From NCBI GenBank assembly GCA_942492795.1, contig OW818639.1, positions 806,001 through 870,000 of the forward strand: DNA of 64,000 nucleotides, given 5' to 3'. Origin of the DNA: RGIG3178 sp942492795. Lineage in GTDB: Bacteria; Bacillota; Clostridia; Christensenellales; QAND01. The notes beneath the pieces are model-generated. The model ran no database searches. It was not told where the DNA came from and saw only the letters and a list, made by a program, of their open reading frames with translations. How positions within the stretch are numbered: position 1 is the first letter of the stretch; each line of letters begins with the position of its first letter. Below, piece by piece: positions 33,641-43,800 of the stretch. A program made the position numbers and the translations under genes.

Positions 33641-35569
33641 TTATTTGGCTGCTTTGACAATCTCTTCCGCCCATTGCAGGTCGAGTTCCACGATCTTGGA
33701 ATGACGCGGATGTCCTTCCTCGTCCTGGCCTGCCATGTCGTAGTAGAGGCTGCGCAGCTTGTAGAACGCTTCCTCGTCGCAGGACTGACCCGCCAGAGGA
33801 CCGACGGTGAACTTCTCGTCAAACATACGCCTGGGCAATACGTCGTCCTTGGCGCTGAAGCCTTCGCGCTGGTTGAACAGGCGCATCAGGTTGATGACGC
33901 GCTCCGCGGCTTTCATCAGTTCCCAGTAGTTGGTCTGCCAGCCGGTAGCACCATTGACGTTCTCGATCATGCGGTTGGTGTCGTACAAGGAGCCCTGTGC
34001 GCCGTAGCCGAACTGGCAAACGCAGATGCTGTTCAATACGGTACGCTGCATGTGCATGTAATAGTTGATCTTCATCTTGCCTTCGGCATCCGAGAGGTAC
34101 TTGACCGGCTCATAGATGCCCATCACGTAGTTTGCGACAGCGGCGGGACCCTGGAATCCGCCGACGTCATAACCCGGGTCATGCGCAATATTGCAGTGAT
34201 CGGGACCGAACTCGTTGATCGCGTAGTGCACGGCGAGGTTCTTCTTGCCCTGAGGCATATGCGCCGGATACGGATGGTTTTTGACGGACGCCTTGAAGTG
34301 TTCCGCGTTGCCGCCGATGGCTTTTGCTGCGGCATCCAGGCCGTCGGCCAAAATGTTGCCCAGCCAGCCGTCTCTTGTACAAATGCGCATCAAAAGATCA
34401 ACAAGCGCTTCGCTGTTGCCGAACTTCAGTTCATGCCCGTAGCATTGTTCCTTGGTCAGAAGGCCCGCTTCATAGCATTCCATCGCAAACGAAATTGTAG
34501 CTCCCGCGGAGATGGTGTCGATGCCATAGGCGTTGCAGATCTCGTTGGCTTTCGCGACGGTTACCATATTCGGGATCATGCAACCGCCGCCGAACATCGC
34601 GATGGTCTCATATTCCGGTCCGCCGTACACATCCTCGACATCCCAGCCGTCTTTTTCCTTGGTGGCTTTCACCTGGCTCTTGCAAGCGATGTTGCACATA
34701 TAGCAGCGCTCGTGGCCGACGCCGATGGTGTTTTTCATCAAAACGCCGGAAAGTGTCTGCTCTGTCGGCTCAAAGAAGCCTTCGGTGAAGTTCTTGGTCG
34801 GCAGCATGCCAAGGCTGTTGTTGTTGACCGCGCCGCCGCTGGTGCCAAACGTGTTCATGCGCGCAAAGTTCGGGGAGGTCTTCGCCCATTCCGCGGCATA
34901 GCGCAGGTTCTTCTGCAGCAGTTCCGTATTGCCGTATTCATAGCTCGGCTTCTTGCCGATGGCCGCTACGCATTTGAGGTTCTTGCTGCCCATGACGGCG
35001 CCCATGCCCGTACGTCCGTTGGCATGCTTGCGCTCGTTGATGAGGCATGCATAGACTGCCTGGTTTTCGCCCGCGGGGCCGATGCCGCATACATAGATGT
35101 CGCGGTTGACTTCATCGCGCAGTTTCTTCTCGTACTGCGCATTGGTCAATCCCCACAGATCGGTTGCGTCCTTGATTTCGGCCTTGCCGTCCTGAATCAG
35201 GATGTAGACCGGTTTTTCCGCTTTGCCAGAGATGACGACAGCGTCATAACCCGCAAACTTCAACGTGTTGCCGAACCAGCCGCCTCCCTGTGAATCACCC
35301 ATACCGCCGGTGACGGGGGATTTGGCGTTGGAAGCGATGCGCGAGGACGCCATGACGGGCGCGCCCGTCACAACACCGGCTGCAAGCGTCAGAACGTTGT
35401 CGGGACCGAGCGGGTCGGCACCCTTGGGGATGTCACGCATGGCATAGTAGGCGCCGATGCCGGCTCCGCCCAAATACATGCGATAGAACTTATCGCCCGG
35501 TTCTTCGACTTTGATTTCGCCAGTCGTCAGGTTGACCATCAGGATCTTGTTGTTGTAACCAAATGACAT
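33641..35569 (-). CDS. Aldehyde ferredoxin oxidoreductase, tungsten/pterin type (copy 1)
   Basis: 642 residues from ATG at 35569 (minus) after GGAGGTAC. The N-terminal domain (GYNNKILMVNLTTGEIKVEE; YMGLGGAGI-like YLGGAGIGAYY) and the middle RTGMGAVMGSKNLK are typical of AOR. C289-x2-C292-x3-C296 binds the [4Fe-4S] cluster together with a later cysteine (SICVCQF region), and NAYGIDTISAG belongs to the bis-pterin pocket. The enzyme oxidises aldehydes to acids with ferredoxin, or the reverse, in the cytoplasm of anaerobes. Most residues agree with the paralogue at 35845-37776 over the full length. A Moco/Tuco-type riboswitch lies in its leader, which supports dependence on the pterin cofactor. 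Confidence 0.92.
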   Translation of the reverse strand: MSFGYNNKILMVNLTTGEIKVEEPGDKFYRMYLGGAGIGAYYAMRDIPKGADPLGPDNVLTLAAGVVTGAPVMASSRIASNAKSPVTGGMGDSQGGGWFGNTLKFAGYDAVVISGKAEKPVYILIQDGKAEIKDATDLWGLTNAQYEKKLRDEVNRDIYVCGIGPAGENQAVYACLINERKHANGRTGMGAVMGSKNLKCVAAIGKKPSYEYGNTELLQKNLRYAAEWAKTSPNFARMNTFGTSGGAVNNNSLGMLPTKNFTEGFFEPTEQTLSGVLMKNTIGVGHERCYMCNIACKSQVKATKEKDGWDVEDVYGGPEYETIAMFGGGCMIPNMVTVAKANEICNAYGIDTISAGATISFAMECYEAGLLTKEQCYGHELKFGNSEALVDLLMRICTRDGWLGNILADGLDAAAKAIGGNAEHFKASVKNHPYPAHMPQGKKNLAVHYAINEFGPDHCNIAHDPGYDVGGFQGPAAVANYVMGIYEPVKYLSDAEGKMKINYYMHMQRTVLNSICVCQFGYGAQGSLYDTNRMIENVNGATGWQTNYWELMKAAERVINLMRLFNQREGFSAKDDVLPRRMFDEKFTVGPLAGQSCDEEAFYKLRSLYYDMAGQDEEGHPRHSKIVELDLQWAEEIVKAAK

Positions 35570-35620
35570 GTTGTACCTCCTAGAGATTCTTTAATTGAAA
35601 GCCTTGGTGGGAAATAATAA

Positions 35621-35737
35621 GAGTCTGCATAGCCAAATAAGGCATGCAGACTCCTTTGCGACACGGCAGGCTTGTCGGTTGCCCGGCAAACCCTAACGAC
35701 CAAAACCACCCAATGGGCGAAGTTGGTTCGGAGCTGA
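35621..35737 (-). promoter_or_regulatory. Moco/Tuco-type riboswitch with terminator-like hairpin, upstream of AOR copy 1
   Basis: On the minus strand the aptamer (35737 to 35650) has CTCCGAACC at its 5' side, AGGGTTTGCCGGGCAACCG in the core, then GCCTGCC and AAAGGAGT closing the first helix. These are the conserved blocks I know for the molybdenum-cofactor riboswitch. The closing GGAGT runs straight into a hairpin (35653-35621, stem GAGTCTGCAT/ATGCAGACTC) followed by a T-rich stretch, so aptamer and terminator share bases. Confidence 0.8.
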
Positions 35738-35758
35738 CAATACTTTTATACTTCGTTC

Positions 35759-35788
35759 ATCATACTACGTTTTAAAATAATACGTCAA
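35759..35788 (-). promoter_or_regulatory. Promoter of AOR copy 1
   Basis: Minus strand TTGACG (35788-35783), 18-base spacer, TATGAT (35764-35759). Transcription should start about 15 bases before the riboswitch. Confidence 0.75.
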
Positions 35789-35844
35789 GTCTTGACGGCA
35801 TCATTTGGGTATAAATGAATTTTGCTTTGATTCTAATCGGAAAG

Positions 35845-37776
35845 TTATTCGGTTTGACCGACGAGCGATTCCGCCCATTGAAGGTCGAGTTCCACGACCT
35901 TGGAATGGCGCGGATGGCCCTCCTGATCCAGTCCCGTCATGTCATAGTACAAGCTGCGCAGCTTGTAGAAGTCCTCTTCGTCCACATGTTCGCCAACAGC
36001 CGGACCATAGGAGAACTTCTGTTCAAAGGTGCGCTTTGGCAGAACATCGTCTTTGGCGCCGAAGCCTTCGCGCTGGTTGAACAGGCGCATTAAAACAATG
36101 GTGCGCTCCGAAGCCTTCATCACTTCCCAGTAGTTTGTCTGCCAGCCGGTGGCACCGTTGATGATCTCAAGCGTCCGTCCGATGTCATACAGGGCAGCCG
36201 GTGAATTGCCGTATCCCATGTTGCAAACGCCGATGCAGTTGTTCACGGCGCGCTGCAGATGGCTGTAGTAGTTTATCTTCATCTTGCCTTCGACGTCTTT
36301 GCGGAACGTCACAGGTTCATAGATGCTCAGAACATAGTTCGCGACGGCGGCCGGGCCCTGGAATCCCCCGACGTCAAAAGCCGGGTCGTGCATGGCGGTC
36401 ATGTGATCGGCGCCGTGCTCGTTGACGGCATAGTGCACGGCGAGGTTCTTCTTCACCTGCGGCATATGTGCCGGATAGGGGTTGTTCTTGGTTCCCATGT
36501 TGTAGTATTCGGCACCGTGACCGATCTCTTTTGCCGCATGTGCGATGCCGTCGGCCAACAGGTTGCCAAGCCATCCGTCCCTTGTCGCGATCTTCATTAA
36601 CAGATCGATGGTGCCTTCGCGGTTGCCGAAGTTCAGTTCATGGCCATAGCATTGTTCTTTTGTCAGGATGCCGTTCTCATACAGATCCATCGCGAACGCG
36701 ATGGAAGCACCTGCGGAGATGGTGTCAAGACCGTAGGCGTTGCATATCTCGCTGGCTTTGGCGACCGTGGGCAAGTCGTCGATCATAAGATCGCTTCCGA
36801 ACATGGCGGTCGTCTCGTATTCGGGTCCGCCGTACGCTTCGTCGATATCCCAGCCGTTTTTCTCCTTGGTGCCTTTTACATGGCGCTTGCAGGCTATGTT
36901 GCACATATAGCAGCGCTCGTTGCCTATGGAGATGGTGTCGTTCATCACGATGGATGTCAGCGTTTTCATCGTGGGTTCAAAGTAGCCCTCGGTGAAATTC
37001 TTGGTGGGAAGCATGCCCAGGTTGTTCTGGTTGACGATAAAACCGTTGGTCCCGAACGTGTTGAGCGATGCAAACTGCGGCGATGTTTTGGCCCACTCGG
37101 CGGCATAGCGCAGGTTCTTTTGCAAGAGCTCCGGATTGGCGTATTCATAGACCGGCTTCTTACCGATGGCTGCGATGCATTTGAGATTTTTGCTGCCCAT
37201 AACAGCGCCCATGCCGGTTCGGCCGTTGGCATGCTTGCGTTCGTTGATGATGCACGCATACGTGCACATATTCTCACCCGCAGGGCCGATGCCGCATACG
37301 TAGACATCACGGCTTACCTCGTCACGCAGTGTTTTTTCATAATCCTTTGTGGTCATGCCCCAGATATGGCTCGCATCTTTGATTTCCGCTTTGCCGTCCT
37401 CAAGCAGGATGTAGACCGGCTTTTGCGCTTTTCCCTTGACGATGACGGCGTCAAATCCCGCAAACTTCAGTGTGTTGCCAAAGTATCCGCCGCCCTGCGA
37501 ATCGCCGATGCCGCCCGTGACGGGGGATTTGGCGTTAGCCGCGATGCGCGAGGACGCCATTACCGGAGCGCCCGTAACGACCCCGGCAGACAATGCCAAA
37601 ACGTTGTCGGGACCCAACGGATCCGCACCTTTGGGGATATCGCGCATGCAGTAGTAGATGCCGAGGCCGCTGCCGCCAAGATACATACGGTAGAACTTGT
37701 CGCCTGGCTCCTCCACATTCATTTCGCCTGTTGAAAGGTCGACCATCAGGATTTTGTTGTTGTAACCGAATGACAT
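35845..37776 (-). CDS. Aldehyde ferredoxin oxidoreductase, tungsten/pterin type (copy 2)
   Basis: 643 residues from ATG at 37776 (minus), with AAGGAGGTTT upstream. Domain order and motifs are the same as in copy 1: GYNNKILMVDLSTGEMNVEE, YLGGSGLGIYY, RTGMGAVMGSKNLK, the CYMCNIACK iron-sulfur motif and NAYGLDTISAGASI. The two copies differ mainly in surface positions and around the C-terminal cysteine segment (copy 2 reads IGVCNMGYG, copy 1 ICVCQFGYG), so substrate range may differ. Each copy keeps its own promoter and riboswitch, so the duplication included the regulatory leader. No dedicated ferredoxin or pterin-synthesis gene is next to them in the window. Confidence 0.92.
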   Translation of the reverse strand: MSFGYNNKILMVDLSTGEMNVEEPGDKFYRMYLGGSGLGIYYCMRDIPKGADPLGPDNVLALSAGVVTGAPVMASSRIAANAKSPVTGGIGDSQGGGYFGNTLKFAGFDAVIVKGKAQKPVYILLEDGKAEIKDASHIWGMTTKDYEKTLRDEVSRDVYVCGIGPAGENMCTYACIINERKHANGRTGMGAVMGSKNLKCIAAIGKKPVYEYANPELLQKNLRYAAEWAKTSPQFASLNTFGTNGFIVNQNNLGMLPTKNFTEGYFEPTMKTLTSIVMNDTISIGNERCYMCNIACKRHVKGTKEKNGWDIDEAYGGPEYETTAMFGSDLMIDDLPTVAKASEICNAYGLDTISAGASIAFAMDLYENGILTKEQCYGHELNFGNREGTIDLLMKIATRDGWLGNLLADGIAHAAKEIGHGAEYYNMGTKNNPYPAHMPQVKKNLAVHYAVNEHGADHMTAMHDPAFDVGGFQGPAAVANYVLSIYEPVTFRKDVEGKMKINYYSHLQRAVNNCIGVCNMGYGNSPAALYDIGRTLEIINGATGWQTNYWEVMKASERTIVLMRLFNQREGFGAKDDVLPKRTFEQKFSYGPAVGEHVDEEDFYKLRSLYYDMTGLDQEGHPRHSKVVELDLQWAESLVGQTE

Positions 37777-37822
37777 GATAAAACCTCCTTATAAATTCCC
37801 ATGCAAACCTTGGATAAAGAAA

Positions 37823-37932
37823 AGCCTGCACAGCCAAAAGGCATGCAGACTCCTTTGCAAAAGCAGGCATGCCGGTCGCCCGACATACCCTATCGACCAT
37901 ACCCACCGCGGGGGAGGGTATGGTTCGGAGCG
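37823..37932 (-). promoter_or_regulatory. Moco/Tuco-type riboswitch with terminator hairpin, upstream of AOR copy 2
   Basis: The conserved blocks are the same as in the copy-1 leader: CGCTCCGAACC, a variable stem (CCATACCC/GGGTATGG), AGGGTATGTCGGGCGACCG, GCCTGC and AAAGGAGT, then a terminator-like hairpin (37851-37823) ending in TTTTCTTT. The variable stem differs in sequence from copy 1 while the core is kept. The remaining bases of the gap 37777-38182 hold promoters only. Confidence 0.8.
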
Positions 37933-37952
37933 CGTATTCTTATCCTTTGTAT

Positions 37953-37981
37953 ATTGTACTCTTAGGGTCAATCATCGTCAA
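37953..37981 (-). promoter_or_regulatory. Promoter of AOR copy 2
   Basis: Minus strand TTGACG (37981-37976), 17-base spacer, TACAAT (37958-37953), about 20 bases before the aptamer. Confidence 0.75.
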
Positions 37982-38182
37982 GAAACGCGGGGAGTTCCAA
38001 ACGGTTCCGCACGTCACCCCGTATGCTCGTATGAATCCGTGATAAACAATATGACTGCGATATATCAATGCATTTGTTTTTCAATACAATGCGTAAAATT
38101 TTGCGGCGCTGAATGACGCGGCGATGGATATTTGCTATGATAAGGATATAGTTTTGCATCGATTCAGAAGGAAGTGGTTTGC

Positions 38183-39025
38183 ATGCGGATCCTGTCCGTC
38201 CAAACGATTACGCAAGCGCTGGAAGCCTTATGCATAGAGGCTTGCTACCAGCTGCCCTGCGATGTGCGTCAAAGTCTGAAAACAGCTGCACAGACAGAGC
38301 CTTGGCCGCAGGCCAAAGCGCTGCTTGACCAGTTGATCGAAAATGCCGACATTGCCAAGCAAGGCGTTGTTCCGCTGTGCCAGGACACGGGCATGGCATG
38401 TGTGTTTATCGAGCTCGGACAGGACGTCCATCTGGTAGACGGCACATTGACGCAGGCGGTGGACGAGGGCGTTCGGCGCGGATACAAAAACGGGTTTTTG
38501 CGCAAATCCGTCGTAGCGGATCCGCTTATCAGGGTGAACACGCTGGACAATACGCCGGCACTTTTGCACCTCGAATTGGTGGAAGGGGAAGGCTGTACAC
38601 TAACGCTTTTGGCAAAGGGTTTTGGCAGTGAGAACATGAGCCGTGTGAAGATGCTCAACCCCTCCGACGGCGCTGCGGGCGTCAGGGATTTTGTGATCCA
38701 AACCGTTGAAAAAGCGGGCAGCAATCCGTGCCCGCCCATCGTTATCGGCGTAGGCATCGGCAGCAGCTTTGACGGCGTCACGCTGTTGGCAAAGCGTGCG
38801 CTGCTTCGCGAGATCGGCAGCGTCCACCCCGATCCGTTCTATGCCGCGATGGAACAGGAACTGCTTGAACGAATCAACAATACCGGCATCGGACCGCAGG
38901 GCTTCGGCGGAAAGACGACGGCGCTTGGTGTTCACATCAATGTTGCGCCAACGCACATCGCGTCGCTTCCGGTGGCCGTGAATATCAATTGCCACGCGAC
39001 ACGGCGCAAAAGCGTAACGCTATAA
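38183..39025 (+). CDS. fumA: Class I fumarate hydratase, alpha subunit
   Basis: 280 residues from ATG 38183, about 9 bases after AGAAGGAAG; GTG 38174 is less likely. The N-terminal domain of Fe-S hydro-lyases is recognised by VPLCQDTGMACVFIELGQD (cluster cysteine in LCQDTG), followed by NTPALLHLELVEGEGCTLTL, AKGFGSENMSRVKML and the C-terminal CPPIVIGVGIGSSFD and PQGFGGKTTALGV. With the beta subunit encoded 10 bases downstream it should form the [4Fe-4S] hydratase that interconverts fumarate and malate; tartrate dehydratase is the usual alternative for this family. A -10 (TATGAT, 38136-38141) with a moderate -35 precedes it. Confidence 0.88.
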   Translation: MRILSVQTITQALEALCIEACYQLPCDVRQSLKTAAQTEPWPQAKALLDQLIENADIAKQGVVPLCQDTGMACVFIELGQDVHLVDGTLTQAVDEGVRRGYKNGFLRKSVVADPLIRVNTLDNTPALLHLELVEGEGCTLTLLAKGFGSENMSRVKMLNPSDGAAGVRDFVIQTVEKAGSNPCPPIVIGVGIGSSFDGVTLLAKRALLREIGSVHPDPFYAAMEQELLERINNTGIGPQGFGGKTTALGVHINVAPTHIASLPVAVNINCHATRRKSVTL

Positions 39026-39035
39026 GGAGGTCAAC

Positions 39036-39590
39036 ATGGAATTCCGCATAACGACGCCATTAAAGAGCGATACGATAAAGCAACTCAAAGCAGGGGACAC
39101 CGTTTTGATTTCCGGCACCATCTATACGGCGCGCGACGCCGCGCACGAACGGCTTGTGCAGATGATGGAACAAGATCAAACGCTGCCGCTTCCGCTTATA
39201 GGACAGATTATCTATTACGCCGGGCCGACGCCCAACCGGCCGGGGTATCCGGTGGGTTCGCTGGGGCCGACGACGAGCGGCCGCATGGACGCGTTTACGC
39301 CCAAGCTCATCGAAGCGGGACTTTCCGGCATGATCGGAAAGGGCAAGCGAAGCCCCGGCGTCAGGCAAGCCATGATGCGCTACGGCGCCGTGTATTTTGG
39401 CGCGACAGGCGGTGCGGGAGCGCTGCTGGCACAAAGCGTCACATCGCGGGAGGTCATCGCGTTCCCCGAATTGCAAAGCGAAGCCATCGCAAAACTGGAA
39501 GTCGTGGATTTCCCGTGCGTTGTGATCATGGATGTATACGGCAACGACCTGTACGAGCTCGGACCGCAAGCGTACATGAATGAAATGTGA
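39036..39590 (+). CDS. fumB: Class I fumarate hydratase, beta subunit
   Basis: 184 residues from ATG 39036 after TAAGGAGG. This is the C-terminal swivelling domain of Fe-S hydro-lyases: LKAGDTVLISGTIYTARDAAHERL, YYAGPTPNRPGYPVGSLGP, TTSGRMDAFTPKLIEAGL, GKGKRS and the late FPCVVIMDVYGNDLYEL. The pairing with the alpha subunit in one operon is standard for two-subunit fumarases of anaerobes. No terminator of clear shape follows; the next gene converges. Confidence 0.88.
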   Translation: MEFRITTPLKSDTIKQLKAGDTVLISGTIYTARDAAHERLVQMMEQDQTLPLPLIGQIIYYAGPTPNRPGYPVGSLGPTTSGRMDAFTPKLIEAGLSGMIGKGKRSPGVRQAMMRYGAVYFGATGGAGALLAQSVTSREVIAFPELQSEAIAKLEVVDFPCVVIMDVYGNDLYELGPQAYMNEM

Positions 39591-39727
39591 TGCAATGCAA
39601 AAACTTTTATCGCTTCGGGCGATCCGGCAGTTAAGGCACATGGATAAATAGAACTTGACGGCGAAGCCAAAAGTGTGTCATAAAGAGAGACCTGCGTTTT
39701 CTTGACGGTACGGCTTATTTCGTTGCG

Positions 39728-40204
39728 TTACCTGATTAGCGGGGAGAAACCTGCGCCTGTGAGCGAACACAGTTCCTGTGGGTTCAGGGCGACCTGGCTT
39801 CCGATGCGCCCGGCGCTGACGATGATGACGGGAAGATCCCGGGCGCTTTGGTCGAGCATCGTCGGATAGCGCTTTTTCAAGCCGATGGGGGAACAACCGC
39901 CCCGCACATAACCGCTTACCTGTGTAATCAAGGTGACGGGAAGCATCGCAAGGCTCTTTTGTTTGAAAGCCCTGGCACAGAGCTTGAAATCCAGCTCCTC
40001 TTGGACCGGGATGATGCACACGAAGACGCCGCCTTCGGGCGATTGCGTTAAAAGTGTTTTATACACGCATTCGAGCGGCTGCCCGATCTTTTGGGCTACC
40101 GAAACGCCGTCGATACGCCCGTCTTCCACGGTGTAATGATAGGTTTGATAGCGAACGTGCGCGTTGTCCAGCATGCGCATGGCGTTGGTCTTGACTTCAC
40201 TCAT
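39728..40204 (-). CDS. YbaK/EbsC-family aminoacyl-tRNA deacylase
   Basis: 158 residues from ATG at 40204 (minus). The fold is marked by MRMLDNAHVRYQTYHY, IGQPLECVYKTLLTQSPEGG (active-site lysine in VYKTL), ELDFKLCARAFKQKSLAMLP, GYVRGGCSPIGLKK and the C-terminal SAGRIGSQVALNPQEL. YbaK proteins hydrolyse Cys-tRNA-Pro formed by mischarging. The start overlaps the stop of the upstream metallopeptidase gene by 4 bases, so the two are co-translated. The longer reading to 40435 runs inside that neighbour and is not used. Confidence 0.88.
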   Translation of the reverse strand: MSEVKTNAMRMLDNAHVRYQTYHYTVEDGRIDGVSVAQKIGQPLECVYKTLLTQSPEGGVFVCIIPVQEELDFKLCARAFKQKSLAMLPVTLITQVSGYVRGGCSPIGLKKRYPTMLDQSARDLPVIIVSAGRIGSQVALNPQELCSLTGAGFSPLIR

Positions 40205-40737
40205 GGTTTGACCCCCGAAAGACCGTGCCGGCGAAGGGCTTTGCGCCGCTGTTTGTAATCCGGCATATGCAGTTGCATCAGAGCATGGAAATCCGCTCCG
40301 TGATTTGGAATCAGAAGATGCACGCACTCGTGCAGCGCGACATATTCGATCAACGGCTGCGGCAACGGATACAGCGACCGGTTGAGCATGATGATCCGCG
40401 CTTTGGGCTGACAGCTTCCCCAGCGCGAGGTGCACGTGCGCACACGAAGCGTGACGGGCTTGAGATCCAACGCCGATAAAGCGCGCTCAATGTGCGGCAC
40501 AAAACGCTCCAGACATAGTTTGGTGGGAACGTTCGAAGCGTTGACGGGAACGGCTTCGCACACTGTGCAAAGACGCCTTTGCACCTTCTGAATCCAACTC
40601 TGTTTGCTTATTACAAACGCGTCGATGTGCGAGCGGCTGATGTGGTAGGGAGCGCTGACGGCAACGCTTCCATCGCGCTTGACGCGCAAATTGATATTTT
40701 TTATCGGCTTACGCGTAAGCGTATAGGGCACACTCAA
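40201..40737 (-). CDS. YgjP-like zinc metallopeptidase (M48-related)
   Basis: 178 residues from TTG at 40737 (minus), 5-8 bases after AAAGGGGGG. An ATG at 40758 overlaps the -10 box TATAAT and cannot be the start. Motifs: an N-terminal LRVKRDGSVAVSAPYHIS, then RWGSCQPKARIIMLNRSL (the RWGSC signature), and HECVHLLIPNHGADFHALM, which contains the zinc motif HExxH and the third ligand further on. The family is widespread; members are thought to act on proteins in the cytoplasm or in association with restriction systems. It is translationally coupled to the ybaK gene. Confidence 0.85.
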   Translation of the reverse strand: MSVPYTLTRKPIKNINLRVKRDGSVAVSAPYHISRSHIDAFVISKQSWIQKVQRRLCTVCEAVPVNASNVPTKLCLERFVPHIERALSALDLKPVTLRVRTCTSRWGSCQPKARIIMLNRSLYPLPQPLIEYVALHECVHLLIPNHGADFHALMQLHMPDYKQRRKALRRHGLSGVKP

Positions 40738-40756
40738 AGCAATCCCCCCTTTGTGC

Positions 40757-40785
40757 ATTATAGCCAACGCAGAAAAAACGCGCAA
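40757..40785 (-). promoter_or_regulatory. Promoter for the metallopeptidase-YbaK pair
   Basis: Minus strand TTGCGC (40785-40780), 17-base spacer, TATAAT (40762-40757). The leader is only a dozen bases, which fixes the start codon at TTG 40737. Confidence 0.65.
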
Positions 40786-40810
40786 CGAAGATCGGTTTGA
40801 AAGGACACGG

Positions 40811-43800
40811 ATGAACGGTTTTTTACCCCTGACAACAGAGGAAATGACAACCCTTGGCTGGGAGCTGCCCGAATTTTGCATCGTCTCCGGCGACGCGTAC
40901 ATCGACCACCCGAGCTTTGGTACGGCCATCATTTCGCGCATATTGGAGCGTGCGGGCTTTCGTGTCGCGATCATCGCGCAGCCCGATTGGCATGCAACGA
41001 AGGATTTCATGCGCTTTGGCAAACCCAAGCTGGGTTTTTTGGTCACGGCGGGCAACCTTGATTCGATGGTGGCACATTATACCGTCAACAAGCGCAAAAG
41101 AAGCGAGGATGCCTATACGCCGGGCGGCGTGAGAGGCAAGCGTCCGGACCGGGCGTGCATCGTGTATACCAACCGCATCCGGGAAGCGTATGGAGACATC
41201 CCGGTCATCCTAGGCGGTATCGAGGCAAGCCTGCGGCGCTTTGCCCATTACGACTATTGGGACGACCGCGTGCGCCATTCGGTTTTGGTGGATGCGGGCG
41301 CGGATCTTCTGGTGTATGGCATGGGGGAAAAACCGATCGTGGATATCGCCCAACAGCTCGCACGGGGGATCCCGGTCAAGCAGATCCACGATGTGCCGGG
41401 AACGGCGTATGCTGTAACTGCGCTCGAATCGGATGCCGGTGTGATGCCGGGATTTTCCGATGTTTCAACGGACATGGACGCCTACAACAAGGCTTTTATG
41501 ATGCAGCAGCAACACAACGATGAATGGGGGAGGAAAGCGCTTGCGCAATCCTACGAGAAGGGATTTATCGTCGCCAATGCGCCGCCCAAACCCATGAACT
41601 CTTCGCAGATGGACGAGGTTTATGCGCTGCCCTACATGCGCGGCCAGCACCCAAGCTATACCAGAGAGATTCCGGCGCTTTCGGAGGCGCTGTTCTCGCT
41701 GACATCCAACCGGGGATGCTTTGGCGGCTGTTCGTTCTGCGCGCTGCACTACCATCAGGGGCGGACGGTGCAGGCGCGAAGCCATGCGTCACTGATTGCG
41801 GAAGCGAAAACGATGACGAAGGACCCGCGCTTTAAAGGCTATATACATGATGTCGGCGGACCGACGGCCAACTTCCGCCAGCCTTCGTGCAAGCAGCAGC
41901 TCAAATACGGGGTGTGCAAAGATAAATCGTGCCTCGTGCCCAGATGTGAGAATCTGGACGTATCGCATTGGGATTATCTAAGTCTTCTGCGCAAACTGCG
42001 CGGATTGGACGGCGTTAAAAAAGTGTTTGTCCGCTCCGGCATACGCTATGATTATGTGATGTATGACCGGGACAAGACTTTTTTGGAAGAGCTTCTGGTG
42101 CACCATGTCAGCGGGCAGCTGCGCGTCGCGCCGGAGCATACCGCACCGACAGTGCTGCATCTGATGGGAAAACCGGAGGATACGGTCTATGAACGGTTTT
42201 GCCAACGCTTTGAAGCCATCAAGCAAAACAACGCTTTGGATCTGTATCTGGTGCCCTATTTCATGTCCAGCCATCCGGGAAGCAACATGGATGCCGCGAT
42301 CGCACTTGCGTGCGAAATGAAAAAAACGGGACAGCGGCCCGAGCAGGTACAGGATTTTTATCCGACGCCCGGAACGCTGAGCACCGCCATGTACTATACC
42401 GGCATGGATCCGCGCGACGGCCGTGCGGTGTATGTGCCCAAGAGCAATGACGAAAAGAGGATGCAGCGGGCGCTTTTGCAATATTTTATGCTGCAAAACG
42501 CGGTGCTTGTCCGCAGAGCGCTTATGGAGGCGGACAGGGAAGACCTGATCGGGTTCGATTCGGCGTGTCTGGTAAAGCCCGCGTTTGATCGGACGAATGA
42601 GAGACCGACTGTAACACAGAGCGGTACGAAAAACGGAAAATCCAAATCGACGGAAACCGGCAAGGGAAGAACCCGGCCGAATGAGGAGATAAAAGCGATG
42701 CAAGGCAACGATGGAAGGCGCTCCAAGGGCGCACCCAGAGGGAAATCAACAGGATCGGCACCGGGCGGGAATTATCGGGGCAACAAACCCGCACCGGGCG
42801 GTGACAGCTATAAGGCGCGACCTGCACAGGGACAAACCGGCGAGGGCGGAGAGGCAAGACCGCAGCGCAGCTATAGCAGTGGCAGACCAACCCAGAACAG
42901 GGACGGCTACCGTCCGCGTCCCGCACAGGGCCAAACCGCTGAAGGCGGAGAGGCAAGACCGCAGCGCAGCTATAGCAGTGGCAGGCCAACCCAGAACAGG
43001 GACGGCTACCGTCCGCGGCCTGCGCAGGGACAGACCGGCGAAGGCGGCGAGGCCAGGCCGAAACGGAGCTATAGCAGCGACAGGCCAGCGCAGAACAGGG
43101 ACGGCTACCGTCCGCGTCCCGCACAGGGCCAAACCGCTGAAGGCGGCGAAGCAAGGCCGCAGCGGACATTCCGCAGCGACAGGCCAACGCAGAACAGGGA
43201 CGGCTACCGTCCGCGTCCGGCACAGGGACAGACCGGCGAAGGCGGAGAGGCAAGACCGCAGCGCACTTATAGCAGCGACAGGCCAACCCAGAACAGGGAC
43301 GGCTACCGTCCGCGTCCGGCACAGGGACAGACCGGCGAAGGCGGAGAGGCAAGACCGCAGCGGACATACCGCAGCGACAGGCCAACCCAGAACAGGGATG
43401 GCTACCGTCCTAGACCCGCGCAGGGACAAATCGGCGAAGGCGGCGAGGCGAGACCGCAGCGCAGCTATAGCAGCGACAGGCCAGCGCAGAACAGGGACGG
43501 ATATCGTCCGCGTCCGGCACAGGGACAAACCGGCGAAGGCGGCGAATCCAGACCGAAGCGCAGCTATAGCAGCGAAAGGCCAACACAGAACAGGGATGGC
43601 TACCGTCCGCGTCCCGCGCAGGGACAGACCGGCGAAGGCGGAGAGGCAAGACCGCAGCGCAGCTATAGCAGCGACAGGCCAACACAGAACAGGGACGGCT
43701 ACCGTCCGAGACCCGCGCAGGGACAGACCGGCGAAGGCGGCGAGGCAAGACCGCAGCGCAGCTATAGCAGCGACAGGCCAGCGCAGAACAGGGATGGCTA

